Source of the DNA: Obelidium mucronatum
Taxonomy: Eukaryota > Chytridiomycota > Chytridiomycetes > Chytridiales > Chytriomycetaceae
Reading direction: 5' to 3'
Assembly: GCA_025765595.1 (NCBI GenBank)
Contig: JAIVFH010000001.1
Span: 806,001 to 870,000, forward strand
Length of the DNA: 64,000 nt
Shown here: piece after piece, positions 28,466 through 43,048 of the stretch
Layout: each line of letters opens with the position of its first letter
How positions within the stretch are numbered: the stretch's first letter is position 1
Translations under genes and position numbers: made by a program
The notes under the pieces: model-generated
Database searches by the model: none
Seen by the model: the letters and a program-made list of their open reading frames with translations, nothing else
What the model was told of the DNA's origin: nothing

Positions 28466-29308
28466 TTAATCATCAATCTTTTCGTAACTCCCACGAACGG
28501 GCCTTCCGAAGCTACTCGAACTACTGCCGCTGCTCGAAGTAGAACCTCCCAACGTATTCCCCTTTCCATAAAACTTATCAACACCCCCAACAACACCAGA
28601 GGCGCCATGTTTTAAACCCATCCCAAGCATGGCATCCAACCCAGTATTTGGCGCCTTTTTCTCAAGCTCTCTGCGAACAGCCTCGTTTTCCTCGTTGGTT
28701 CGAAGCTCACCCATGCCAAAGAGATTAGGCCCAGGAGCCCTGTTAACAAGCCGCGACCTGGCCGTAGAATGAATCGAAGAGTATCCCGACCCAGAGTTTC
28801 CCACCGACGACGACGACGACGACGACGTGGATCCAAGCGTTCTACCGCCACTCCCACCAGCTTTGTGACTCCAAAGCTTGTAAATCACCTGCAAATGACC
28901 CGTGAGGCCAATAACGTGACAAACCAAGTAAATAATGAGAACATAAAGCCGAGCATGGAGTGCGCGTTGTTTCTGAGCTGGCTCAAACGGTAGAATTGAG
29001 AGACCAACTTCAAGCAACATTGTGGCTCCAAACCACCGAAAGATCCAAGGCACGTCATAGGCAATGTATGAGGCGGCTGTGTGTCGAAGTTCGGGGTGCA
29101 CAGCGCCGTATGAGGTTGGTGGTAGTTGCGCAAAGGAACAGAAGGAGTACAAGAGATGAGAGATTTTGGCGGTTGCAACCACGGATGAGTTATGGCGACG
29201 GTCAGTCAATCGCGCGGGATTAAGATCGTTTCGCCAGAGAGGAAACGTGGCCAGCGGGATCACAAGGAGGAGAATTGCTGCATTGAGGATGTAAACAATA
29301 CCAAACAT
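28466..29308 (-). CDS. Unidentified multi-pass membrane protein
   Basis: A 280-residue single-exon ORF starting at MFGIVYILNAAILLLVIPLA. Four or five hydrophobic segments fall in the first ~150 residues (e.g. YDVPWIFRWFGATMLLEVGLSI and YVLIIYLVCHVIGLTG), followed by a hydrophilic Ser/Gly-rich C-terminal half with charged stretches (RTNEENEAVRRELEKK). No family is recognised. The gene is convergent with GCP4 (38 bp between stops) and has its start 84 bp from the stop of the sulfate-transporter gene, on the same strand. Confidence 0.7.
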   Translation of the reverse strand: MFGIVYILNAAILLLVIPLATFPLWRNDLNPARLTDRRHNSSVVATAKISHLLYSFCSFAQLPPTSYGAVHPELRHTAASYIAYDVPWIFRWFGATMLLEVGLSILPFEPAQKQRALHARLYVLIIYLVCHVIGLTGHLQVIYKLWSHKAGGSGGRTLGSTSSSSSSSVGNSGSGYSSIHSTARSRLVNRAPGPNLFGMGELRTNEENEAVRRELEKKAPNTGLDAMLGMGLKHGASGVVGGVDKFYGKGNTLGGSTSSSGSSSSSFGRPVRGSYEKIDD

Positions 29309-29392
29309 ACAAAGTTGAGTATTTTTGGAACAAAAACCAGATATTTAAGAAAAAAAACACACTCTTTTTAACTTCTATACTTAATAATGTTT

Positions 29393-31914
29393 CTAGGTAT
29401 ACTTCTTTCTCCATCTAGGGCGCTCAATGCGCGATTCAACATCCTCGACTGCTTCTTCAATGTGATCAAAGATGTCTGCTTTCATGGAATCATACCAACC
29501 AGCATCCTTAAACAACTTTGCCTGCGATCCCTTCAACCCACAGATAACAACGCGGATATCATGTAATTCAAAGGAATGGAAGATCTTGTGCAAGATGAAT
29601 GCCGCCGATGCATCCATATCCGCACACCCTTTGAAATCCAAAACAAGTGTGTGAAACAGCTTCCGATCATCTTCCACCTCCGCTGCACTCTTTTGCTTTC
29701 TGCTCCACCAATGATGCATATCGTGATCATCGATATCGTAAAGTCCCGACGTGGCAGGAGGTCCCGCGTCCTCAATGATAAAGGTGCTTGCCGAGTTTCT
29801 GAGACCCATCGTGGCAGCATCGCGCTTTTGCTTGCGTTCAATCAAAGTCACTACTTCAGCGTGAATCAGGTCTCTCATTTCTCTACGGACTTGACCAATA
29901 TTGTAGAACATGAGTCGCGAAAGGAAACGAAGCATAACAACGCCTTCCAAAAGTTCCGCGTATGGTTGGTTCACTACATCTTGGAACTCAATAATGGGTT
30001 CACTGGCAACGGTGGGCTTATGAGCAACATTCAAGAGTGGGACCGCGAGGGTGGATCCAGATAAAATTGGGGCAGGAGCGGGAACCTCGTCGTCATCTAT
30101 AAATGGAGTATTGTTTCGGACCTCGCGATGGACTCTTCCAATAACCGTAATTGCAGCTTCAGCAGTGTTGCGAACAATCAGTAAGGCCGAGAATCCCAAG
30201 CAAACCAACAACCCAGTGCTGATTGCAAAGAATATCGTCAACATCCAAGTGACAATGAACATTCCAATTTCAGCCCACGAACGAAGACGCAACACAAAAC
30301 CAATTTCTTTGAGCTCAATAAGGCCCAAGGCTGCAACAAACACGATACTTGCCAATGTGGTTTTGGGGAGGAATTTTAAAACAGGTCCCAAGGTGAGTGT
30401 GGCAATGAGGACGATGATTGCTGCCATCGAATTTGCGAGAGTGGTGCGACCGCCTGTGTTGGCGAGAATACGGGAACGTGGCAGGGAGCCAAAAACAGGG
30501 TATCCTCCGAAAAAGGAGCTTGCAATATTGATGACTCCAAACGCAAACATTCTTGATGTTGAGAGTTAAATACATCACAAATCAGTTAAGAAGTTTTAAG
30601 AATAGGCTTACTCTTGGTCCCCGGATGGATAATAACCATGATTCAGGCCAAACTTCTTGGTAACCGTTTGGGATTCAATGAAACCAACCAACAGCACAAT
30701 AATTGCTGGCTGAATCAACACATTGACAAGATCTCCATTCAAAATAGGAACAGCAGGAGTTGGAATTTGGGAATTGAAAGTGCCCAAAATATTGACCTTG
30801 TAGTTTCCGCTTTTGAAAAAACAAGATTAGACAATAAATTGACAAGGAGGCAAAAGGCGGGACCCAACTGTAAATCAAGACCAGCAGAGAGCGAAATCAT
30901 GACCACGACAAGAATGAGAATCTCAGGTGCCTTTTTGAGAAAGACGCTCTTGTGGCCGTACATTTTTTTGAATCGACGAAAAATCAAGAGAAACGCGACA
31001 TTAAGGACTCCAATTGCGACAGTAACCCCGTTTGCAGTGGAAAAGGCATGTACGGCAACTTTTAATTTTTCCGTTGCAGCGGCCTGATTGATGATGGAGT
31101 TGAGCTTCGACGCCTATTAACAACTCAAAAACAAAAACAAAAACCTCGCCCGGCAAAACAACGTTCAATCCCAGAAGCGCAGGAAGTTGCTCCACACAAA
31201 TTAAATTCGAAACGCCTTAAAGAAACATGGAGTGAGTTGGAATAGAAGGTGGCACCACTCAAATATGCGTACCCATAACGAAACCAATCAACATATATCC
31301 AGACAGAATACTGTCAATAAACCCGCCTTGTAGAATCGCGATAATCAAACACGCGCATCCAACGAGAAAAGCAAGAGTGATGGCGATTTCACTCGAAGTG
31401 TACACCACAGTGCCTGCCGCCATAATCCCAGCAATCGTAGATCCTGTGACAACAGACACAACGGCTTCAGGACCTACAGAAAGTTGACGAGAAGCGCCAA
31501 ATATAATATATAGGACTGGAGGGATAATGGCAGTGATTAAGGCCTGCATTGGTGGAATCTCAGCCAGGGAGGAGTCTTAAATTGCCAATTTAGCACAGTG
31601 TGAAGAAGCTTTGGAGCAATCGAATATTAATAATTACATGCGATTGACTGAGGAAGCAGAACGAATGCCACAGTGAATGCAGTGATCAAGTCGTCGATGA
31701 ACAGCTTGGAGTTGTACCCACGCATCTGCTTGATGAGCGGGAACACCTTCTCCAAGACAGAGCCTATTTCACCGGCATGCCTTTCTTCCTGCTCGGTTTC
31801 TCTTGTTTTGAAGGGAAAATTGCTGGTGTTTGTGATTCCTGCTTCAAGCGTTGGTTCCTTATTGCCAAAACTTGGAAAGAACTTTTTCGCTTTACAAGAG
31901 AGGGGGTTATGCAT
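29393..31914 (-). CDS. SulP (SLC26) anion transporter with STAS domain
   Basis: SulP proteins import sulfate or exchange other anions across the plasma membrane. Starting at ATG 31914 the exons give a soluble N-terminus, LIKQMRGYNSKLFIDDL and FVLLPQSIA (the conserved P-Q-S/G-x-A-Y-like entry of the transport domain), a SulP core (PPVLYIIFGASRQLSVGPEA, ATLTLGPVLKFLPKTTLASIV, NIASSFFGGYPVFGSLPRS), about 12-14 membrane segments, and a C-terminal STAS domain (TLVLDFKGCADMDASAAFIL ... RVVICGLKGSQAKLFKDAG). At least four introns are present. An extra ~110-residue insert occurs within the STAS region, as in several fungal SulPs. No frame breaks seen. Confidence 0.88.
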
Positions 31915-32172
31915 TCTGCGTTAAGAGCGATAGAAAAGGTCGATCCATAAACACATACCAGTCGTGGTGGGCATGCACTCTCGTTTTCGTCAAACTCTTT
32001 TACTAAAAATTTGGAAATAAGGGGAGGAGTCAAGCCATCAACGCACATTTGTAAAGCAATAAACGTCTCAAATTTTATTATAACGATCAGAATATATGCA
32101 ACTACAAACGAAAGATGAATCCCAAGCAAAAAAGCAGTCGATAATGATGATACAGGGCCTTTTCTTACTTTT

Positions 32173-34947
32173 TTACTTGCGGCCGTGAACAATGGCGATT
32201 GTTGCCGAACAGTCATACTCCAACCAGTGCTCTAAACCAGGCTGCTTCTCACCCTCCACAACAAAACCTGCATTCTGCTTCAAAACAGTCTCCCCAACGA
32301 CAACCAAGTCCTCATGGTGACGACACAAGTTATCAATTCGGCTCGTCAATGCAGGAATGTTTCTGGTGTCCATTTGTATTTCGTTAGCGTTCTTGACGTC
32401 AACAGTTGCCACAGAAGCAACCGAGGCATCCTGAGAAACGGGTTCATTGCACAGCTTGAGGATATTAATGCTGAATGTAATGGATTGCGACACACTGGTA
32501 GATCCTGTAATGTGCTGAACCAGACGAACGGCTTCAGCTTCGCAGGAATCAGCGAGACCAGACACAATCAAAACAACATTCACGACGACAGGCCCAGGAG
32601 TGGTATTTAGACGGCCTGGCTTTGGGCCCCGAGCTTTACCACTCAATGGAGAAGATTCAATAGTTGCCGGTGCCTGCTCTTGGAAAACGGATACAGCAGA
32701 CGGAACAGAGGTAGGTTTAGTTCCGTCACGAGAGTTCAGAGCCATGAACCCACGGTCGATAAAATGAATTACAGATACAGATGAAAGGGCGTTCCAGACG
32801 TCATATGCAATGTGGCGGGTGCTTTGGGTGGCATCTTCTCCAATCCATGCAGATTGGTACTTTGATGGGCGTGTTGATTCACCAGGGGTAGTAGGTGTTT
32901 CGCTGTGCTTGGCAGCTAATTGAGGAATAATGACCATATTAACAGATGAATGCTTGGCGGCGTCAATAATGGCTTCCGATACGTCGTTTGGATCAGCAAA
33001 GTTCAAAAGAGGGTGCGAGACAACACCGTGAAGACTGGAAAAGGTTCGGAAAACATTAAGAATGGCATCTTCTTTGATTGTATCGGTTTGTTCTGCAGCT
33101 TGCATCTAAGAAAGCTCTTTAACATCTAATGTTGACCCTTTCTTTCAATAAACGTACCACAGTAGTCATACGAGAATCCAGCTTTACCAATCTTAATGCA
33201 TAAACTGTGAAGGACGACAGAGTTGGACTACCAGAAATCATGGTACAGAGGGTCATCATTGGAGATACCACCCCCATAGATGGGAGACAAACAAGAGTAC
33301 GAAGTTGCGTCTCGTCCAGAAGGTCAGCCGTATTAATTTCATTGAGGGTTGGCTCCTTTTCGGCACCGCCAATATCACCCATATTTACTTGTTCCGAGTA
33401 GTCTGTTTCGTAAGATCTTTCAGTTTCAGCATCTATATGAAGAGCAATTGAAGATACATACATGAATACGGGTATACGACAGCAATAAGAGGGACAGTTA
33501 AGAAGGTGGTGAAGATAGCCATTAACACGAACATTGCGAAAATCTTACGAAAAGAATATATTTAGCAAATAAACGGTGAGAATTAAATATACAAACCTTA
33601 TCCGTGATAACTCCAGCATGCAAACCGACGTTGAGAACGATGATTTGGACCAATCTACGTGAAAAAACGAACATGTTTAACAAACTCTGTATAATTTGCT
33701 AAGAGAAACTTGAAAAAAACTCACCCTCTGGTGTTCATCAAAATTCCAACGGCCGAGGACTCACGCCAATTGAGACCAGAAAACCTGGCACTCAACGTGC
33801 ATCCAATCATTTTACCAGCACAAGCAATAACACAGACCAAAAACACAAATCCCCAAGATTTTCCATCATCAAGCAAGTCCAAACGAGTGTTCAGCCCGGA
33901 GTAAGCGAAAAAGAGGGGAAGGAAAACAATAGTAATGAGGTCTTCGATTTGCGTCGCCAACTTCACAGCAAATCCATGCTCATGAGGCATAATAACACCG
34001 ACCAAGAAAGCTCCAAAAATGGCTTGGACCCCAATAATTTCAGTGAACCAGGCAGAAAACAATACAAGGGTGAACACAACAAAGAGAAGTAACTGATTCA
34101 AATGTTCTCGGTCTTGAGAAAGCACAAGTAGACGACGCAGGATTGGACGAATGGCGTACCAAAGGAAGAGGGCATATGCAATGATACAGAGACAAACGTA
34201 GACTGCAGTCAAGTAAGATGCAGCACCACCTTCTCCAGTCTTGGAATTATTGATAAGAGCAATTACAAGAACTAAAAGAGCCCAAGCAATGAAGTCATCC
34301 ACAGCCGCAGCAGAGATAGTTGCTTGTCCAACTTTCGTGTGCAGGAGCTTTCTCTCTGTGAGAATTCTAGCCAGCACGGGAAAAGCCGTGATTGACATAC
34401 TAATGCCCATAAAAAGAAGGAAGGAGACAAAGGAGACGGTGGGATCGGCGTATTCATTGTAAATAACTGTGGCGATGGAGCAGCCCAAAGCGAACGGAAG
34501 AGCGATTCCAGCAACAGAAATGGACACGGATTTCTTAAAAACTTTAAGAAGTTCAACTGGGTCCAGTTCAAGGCCCACCTGTTTTGGGTCGGATTAGATG
34601 GGTCAGATTAGAACTTGACAGCAAAATAAGAAGACACTTACTAAGAACAAATAAAAGATAAGACCAAGTTCAGCGACAAGTTTCAGCAGCGGCATTGACG
34701 CAGCGGGAAACAAGTTGTTTTTGAACGCAGGTATCTTTGAGAGGCAAGAAGCTCCGAGGACGATACCTCCAAGAACTTCAGCCACAACACTAGGTTGATG
34801 CAGCCATTTTAGGGGGAATGTAAGCAGACGAGACGTCACGATAATAACGCATGTTTGGATCAAGAAGAGAGCCACTGGGCTGATGGTCAAGGGATTAGCT
34901 CCGGACAAGATTGTTCCTGCTTCAACGGAGGTGCGTGCTTGGAGCAT
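32173..34947 (-). CDS. KHA1: K+(Na+)/H+ antiporter, CPA2 family (Kha1-like)
   Basis: CPA2 antiporters exchange monovalent cations for protons in endomembranes. From ATG 34947: membrane segments with WLHQPSVVAEVLGGIVLGAS (the conserved Q-P-x-V-x-x-E-x-x-G-G-I-L-L-G block) and ELGLIFYLFLVGLELDP, then MGISMSITAFPVLARIL, ISAAAVDDFIAWALLVLV (paired Asp of the transport site), GVQAIFGAFLVGVIMP and FFAYSGLNTRLD. About 12 segments precede a ~430-residue cytosolic half with an ATP/USP-like region. Introns at ~34575-34640, ~33660-33725, ~33545-33595, ~33415-33480 and ~33110-33160 keep frame. No defect seen. Confidence 0.88.
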
Positions 34948-35291
34948 TGAAATTTTGGATCCAAAAATAATAATATCACCACACGTTTTTGAAGGAGGAA
35001 GTCATTCATTACAGAAATTTCATTTCAATGCAACGCAGAAACAATAAGTTTTAAGGGCTTTGCTGCTTGGATTCAACAATTTAGTAGCGTCAACCGCAGT
35101 CTCAGTCGCACCACCACTTACTAATGTTATTTACTAATGTTTAATCTCAATCGAAGAAAATATCAATATATTCCACACTTAACAACTTAAGAACAAACAA
35201 GGTGGCTCTACACGACAACCTGAAACTGTACTTACTTTCCACCTCAACGAAAAATACACACACATAGCACCGCAAAGTAACCAATCCCAAT
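34948..35291. other. Intergenic spacer
   Basis: About 340 bp upstream of the KHA1-like start and downstream of RSP5. A/T-rich; nothing else recognised. Confidence 0.5.
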
Positions 35292-38337
<3,046 letters not shown>

Positions 38338-38436
38338 TTCAGATTAGATGTTTCGAGTCTTCGAATGCTTGACCGGAGAGGGGAGGTTGAGAGGTGGGTA
38401 TCCAATCAGAAAATATCTGAAGAGAAATGAATGTTT

Positions 38437-40739
38437 TCAAATTGAAACACAATCAAAACTGATGTTCACATAATTGCAATTCCTCATCTGTCCCAGCTTA
38501 CCCTCTAGTTCAATCACAAGGTTGCCATATGCATTAAATCCCAGCACTCTAATGTCCTCATCTCGTCCAATATACCCCTCATACTGCGGGAAATACACCG
38601 ATCCCTTCCAAAAACCGGATAGAAATAATTCCCATCGCTCTACTGCCGGTAAAGACGGGTCTTGAATTTTCCATCCCAAAGTCACCCAAGAAGTCTCAGA
38701 TTTTCCATGTCTTTCCTTACCCAGGTCTCCACTCCAGCTGAACGCAAAATCGCGCACTGCGACTGGCTGGATTAAATCTCGAGCAGGGACCTACATACAC
38801 TTCTCCAATCCATATTTTCCCAATACCATCATCGTCATCCAAAACCCCATCCCACGAATTTGCAACAACAATCCCAACATGGGACACGCGAAGAGAGTCT
38901 TCTCTCAACATCAAGCCATCAATACACTCTTGTACACCCAATTCCAGCACTTTCCAAGATCCACATATGTCATCATCGTACTCTGAAATAGTCTGGACTT
39001 TGCAAATACGGTGTGACTTCATCCTGCTGTCGTCTAACGATTCAATGGTGATCACGACACCAAGAGAGAATGACGACGACTTTGATTTGAATCTGATTCG
39101 CGCTACAAGGGATTGGTTTTTTGAAGACACAACACCGATAGGTTGAATGGGAATCAAGGTCCATAAATCAGACACTATTGCCAGGAATGGTTGTCTCGGG
39201 CAAGCGCCAATTGATTTCGAGGCTCGATCCGCCATTCCAAGAAACTCCGGTGCAGACCCGGCGTGAATAAGGGGTAGTAACGCTTGTTGTTGGCAATGGG
39301 ATTACATCTTCCACAAGCTTTATCGAAGCATCGGTGTCAGAAAACTTCGATAATGTAACAAGCGAAAGGACTTCGTTGTGAAATATATGAAGGCGGAATG
39401 GACTGCCGACTCAAATTGAACCAATACATGCTTTCCATCACAGCAACCCCATCACAAAAGTATGCGTTTCCAACCCAGTATCAAAGTCCGTATAAAAAGA
39501 TTCACATGTACCACTAGGTCGTGGTAAGATGAAATCGGAAACACACCCAAGATCAGAAGGGTCTTCAATGGTGGAGTAGGGTGGTTTCTCGGGATCCTCA
39601 TACGGGGGGAAAATCAGGGCTCAGCATTCTATGTGGTTCTCCACGCCATAAGTCGCATATCCGCCTTGTTGAATTGAGAGGGCCCCAAGAATTCGTATGT
39701 CCAAGCTTGGGCAAACAGGGCAGTGGATAAACCATGTTTGGTGATTTCACGCAGTGCCTTGTAAAATACAGCCCACGGTTAACATACCATCAAAAAAATG
39801 GGCGCGATCAAATACCTTGTGCACATTAAATCCACCGCCGCCAAACGTGTTTCTTCCCCATACATCAATTCCAAAAAACACGTCCTTCCGTCTATCCACA
39901 CCACTCGCAGACGACACCAACTTTGCTGTTTCTTCCGGATACGATTGCTTCCACGTATAATTCACAAATATACCATCACATGCATCAAAAAAGGGTTTGT
40001 TTTCAGGCGTAACCCGATCCTGCCATTTCAACTTTCCTTCAATCGTGAGGGAATCATACCAAATGACTTTCGCATTGGGAAGCGCAGAAGCCCGCATCGC
40101 CAACGTGAGAAGATGAACGAATTCTCTCATGGCAGCAGCGTGATGTGGCTCTCCCAAGTCGCATTCAATGTTGATGAACCAGCCTTCAAACCCATAGAAT
40201 AACGCCAGTTGAACTAGTTTTTCGATATAGAATGTGGAAACTTTTGCAGCTGGGTAAATGGGTCGAGTGGATTCTGAGCTTGTGTCTGAAGGTGTGATGA
40301 TTGGAGTGGCATCATACTCTGGCCCATAGATCAACTTGAGTGTTTCCACCACTGCGCCCTCCCATTCAGTTATCAATGTAGCATAAACGATAACGCCGTT
40401 TCGATGGGCAGCGTTGACCCATTGCTTTGGGGGAATTGAAATCCGATGGTGCGAAAAGTACACAAACTCGTCAATGAGGGGAAAATGTTGGAATGAATAG
40501 TTTTCTGCAGTGTTTTCGGAAGGCCGTATAACTGTTTGGGCAAACGCGTCGTCCTTGTATCCGTTGGCCATATCGTGGCAAATGAGCACTTTCGGATGAG
40601 GGGAGTGCGAGAGTGGTCGGCTCTGAAGAGGCACAGATGCAGCGTGGACTTGTTGATTGGCTGGAGTCCAGGCAGCCAGTTCATCAAGGGACTGTATTGG
40701 TTTGATTCTTGGTGGCTGATTCAATAATGTTTGATACAT
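38437..40739 (-). CDS. Cytosolic endo-beta-N-acetylglucosaminidase (ENGase, GH85), frame-broken
   Basis: GH85 enzymes cleave between the two GlcNAc residues of N-glycan cores, clearing free oligosaccharides. From ATG 40739: VLICHDMANGYKDDA, IDEFVYFSHHRISIPPKQWV, AAHRNGVIVYATLITEW, FYGFEGWFINIECDLGE (the Asn and Glu of N-x-E are the catalytic pair), NAKVIWYDSLTIEGKLKWQD, CDGIFVNYTWK and DVFFGIDVWGRNTFGGGGF. Downstream pieces continue the barrel and C-terminal beta domains (GLSTALFAQAWTYEFLG ~39700; WNGGSSLEINW ~39235; IGKIWIGEVYVG ~38810). Frame changes near 39443 (apparent missing base in GGGG) and 39405 (extra base) and several in-frame stops interrupt the second half, so it may be decaying or mis-assembled there. 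Confidence 0.75.
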
Positions 40740-40789
40740 TTAATTATTTTTTAACCAGTGACGTTTCTCTGCAACTACACTCCGTAATA
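40740..40789. promoter_or_regulatory. 50-bp spacer between divergent starts
   Basis: Separates the ENGase start codon (minus, 40739) from the start of the next gene (plus, 40790). Too short for two independent promoters; inferred bidirectional control region. Confidence 0.4.
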
Positions 40790-41813
40790 ATGTCTGAAGC
40801 TGATTGGAAAAAGTTCGTTGAAATAGGAAACGCCATCGACAAGATGAGAGGTGTCACTCGCACAGAAAACGCACAACATGCGTTGTTGTTGGTGCAAATG
40901 CTTCGAAGAACCGAGTTTCTTGTTGGCTCCAAAGAGCGCTTCGACTTCTACGCAACCCTCCTCCCCAAAATAGCTTTCTATCTGGATGGGAATGCCATTG
41001 CGGCTCTGGACGCCGTAGAGAAATACTTTCTTATTCAACACTGCAAGTCCGGAAGTTTCGATGAAAACCAGTTCCACATGTCCTTTTCGCCAAAAAAGAG
41101 TGGAATTCAATCAAGATTCACGTGTGATGTCAGTGATGGAAGAAGTCAAACAACTCGCTACTTTATCAAAACGCATCATCATTATCTTTCAACGGAAGAC
41201 AATCTAAAAGTTGAAACCACTGGATACAAAGGAGTTGCTCATATACCAATTTCTAAATCTAAACCGCCTTGGGATCGGCCCAGATGTCCATTTCTTTGTT
41301 CCATCTAACATCTCACAGACGACTGTTTGTATTGCCACAAAAGATTGTCATCTCACGCTCCTGTCTCACTTGACCAAGGATACAGTGAACACGAAAGCTT
41401 TGGTTCAACTTGATTTGATTTCTCGGATTCTCTGCCTTTGCGATTGCACAACAAACTCCTCGAATTGTGGTCAACTCAACGGCAAGCCAATGATTGTGGA
41501 TTTTTGTATCAAACACCAATCTGGTGGATATTTCAAATCAGACATCTATCAAGAAAATACGGAGTTCAATTATTCTGAATTGATGGCAGAAGCTGTTGGA
41601 ATTCCACAAGAGCAGAGATTTTTGATTGTGAAAGGGTCATTGGAAGAGTGGAATCTCGTGGAAGTGATCAACGAAACTGCGTTGGAAATGCATCAAATGA
41701 TTCTGGATATTATTGTCACCAAAGATAAAGTCGATGACGATCTTGAACGTTGCATTCGAGATGTGAAGGAGACCATCAGAATCCTGTCAGAATCACTGAG
41801 TGCAGTTTTATAA
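40790..41813 (+). CDS. Unidentified protein, one frame break
   Basis: Single exon from ATG 40790 (MSEADWKKFVEIGNAI). About 145 residues in one frame end near 41231, where an extra G (TACAAAGGAG for TACAAAGAG) moves the reading one base; the second frame then continues 190 residues to 41813. Across the break it reads ...TRYFIKTHHHYLS...ETTGYKELLIYQFLNLNRLGIGPDVHFFVP, a pattern (Lys, then Glu-rich helix, then G-x-G-P-x-V) reminiscent of small kinase-like or aminoglycoside-phosphotransferase N-lobes, but I cannot assign a family. Shares a 50-bp divergent spacer with ENGase and converges on COQ2 with 49 bp between stops. Confidence 0.6.
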
Positions 41814-41862
41814 AAACAGAACGACAACCCCATAAATACACTAACTAGTCTATTGTATACTA

Positions 41863-43016
41863 CTATGAAATAAAGCTTTGAAAGGCATGCCCGGCAAAGT
41901 CCAACAAAACTCCAGCCAGAACCACCCATCCAAACCACTTGGCACCACGGAATCGACTGGCAGCATCCGTTCTACTGTTGATATTGAATCCACCAATCAT
42001 CCACATGTAATGAGCTGCTGCCCCCAAAACGCTGACTGCATAGAAAATGGCACCTTGTTCATTCATGTATCCAGCAAGAGCCAGAAGCCCGGTTGACGCA
42101 ACGCTGAAGGCGGTAAGAATTGGTTTGATGTTGTCTCCAAAAAGTAGGGCAGTTGATTTGACGCCAGCATGAACATCATCATTCTTGTCTTGAACTGCAT
42201 AAATGGTATCATAGACAATCGTCCAACACCATCCAGATAGATACAATGGAACAGCCACCGACAAATTAAGGCCGCCTGTTATTGCAGACCATCCAAGGAG
42301 AGCACCCCAGTTAAATGCAAGTCCCAGAACGGCTTGGGGCCAATAAGTGATTCGTTTCATGAGTGGATATATGACGACAAGAGATAAAGACGAAGCCCCC
42401 AATAAGATGCTTAGAAAACGGTAAGTAAAAACTCCAAAAGTGGTACAAATCCAGTTCAATTGTTTTATATTCACCTGAACCAATTCAGTTGGGTCAAGAT
42501 GGCCAATCCAATAGACAACTGCAGACCCAAAAACGACCAGGCTTGCAAATAGTTTAATTGTCCAGATGCTAAAGGGCGAGATCGGGTTCTGTCGACTTTC
42601 TTGTCCAGATCGCTGTCCCACATGTCGTTGACAGTACAACCTGCGCCTCTCATTACAAATGCACCAACACCAAACAATGTCATCATTTTCGTCATGCCAA
42701 GCATAATGTGTATCGTTGGTTCAACTGAAAGCAAGGAATAGGAAGCCATGGCAATGGACCAAGAACCTGGCAGGAAAAGCAGGTACGATCCAGCGGGACG
42801 ATCGACGCGAGCAAGACGCAAATACGGAATCAGTTTCGGATGCAGTTTGTGAAAGTAGTCTGGGATGGGTTCTAGTTTTGTGTTTGCATTTGGCACGAGC
42901 TCTTGTAGTTTGACTGTGGCGGGAGTGGCCGCCGTTCGGGTGGACAGCGGCAGGAAGCGTGGCCGCCACGGGGCGTGGATGCGGATGGACGGAGCGAGCG
43001 GGATGCAGCGCAGCAT
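41863..43016 (-). CDS. COQ2: 4-hydroxybenzoate polyprenyltransferase, mitochondrial (Coq2)
   Basis: Coq2 attaches the polyprenyl tail to 4-hydroxybenzoate in ubiquinone synthesis, in the inner mitochondrial membrane. The start at 43016 gives an Arg-rich presequence ([20 protein letters not shown]). Exon 1 holds [20 protein letters not shown] and [20 protein letters not shown] with the first Asp-rich Mg-prenyl site (N-D-x-x-D-x-x-x-D), then TRSRPLASG. An intron at ~42416-42474 joins to [10 protein letters not shown]. Exon 2 has [20 protein letters not shown] with the second Asp-rich motif. Seven to nine membrane segments. No frame breaks. Its start codon is 32 bp from that of the divergent uL3m gene. 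Confidence 0.93.
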
Positions 43017-43048
43017 TTACTTTCTTTTTCTTTTTGAATTCGATAGTA
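43017..43048. promoter_or_regulatory. 32-bp spacer between divergent COQ2 and uL3m starts
   Basis: Pyrimidine-rich (TTTCTTTTTC TTTTTGAATT) segment separating two mitochondrial-protein genes read in opposite directions. Likely a shared bidirectional control region; inferred from the ATG positions. Confidence 0.5.
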
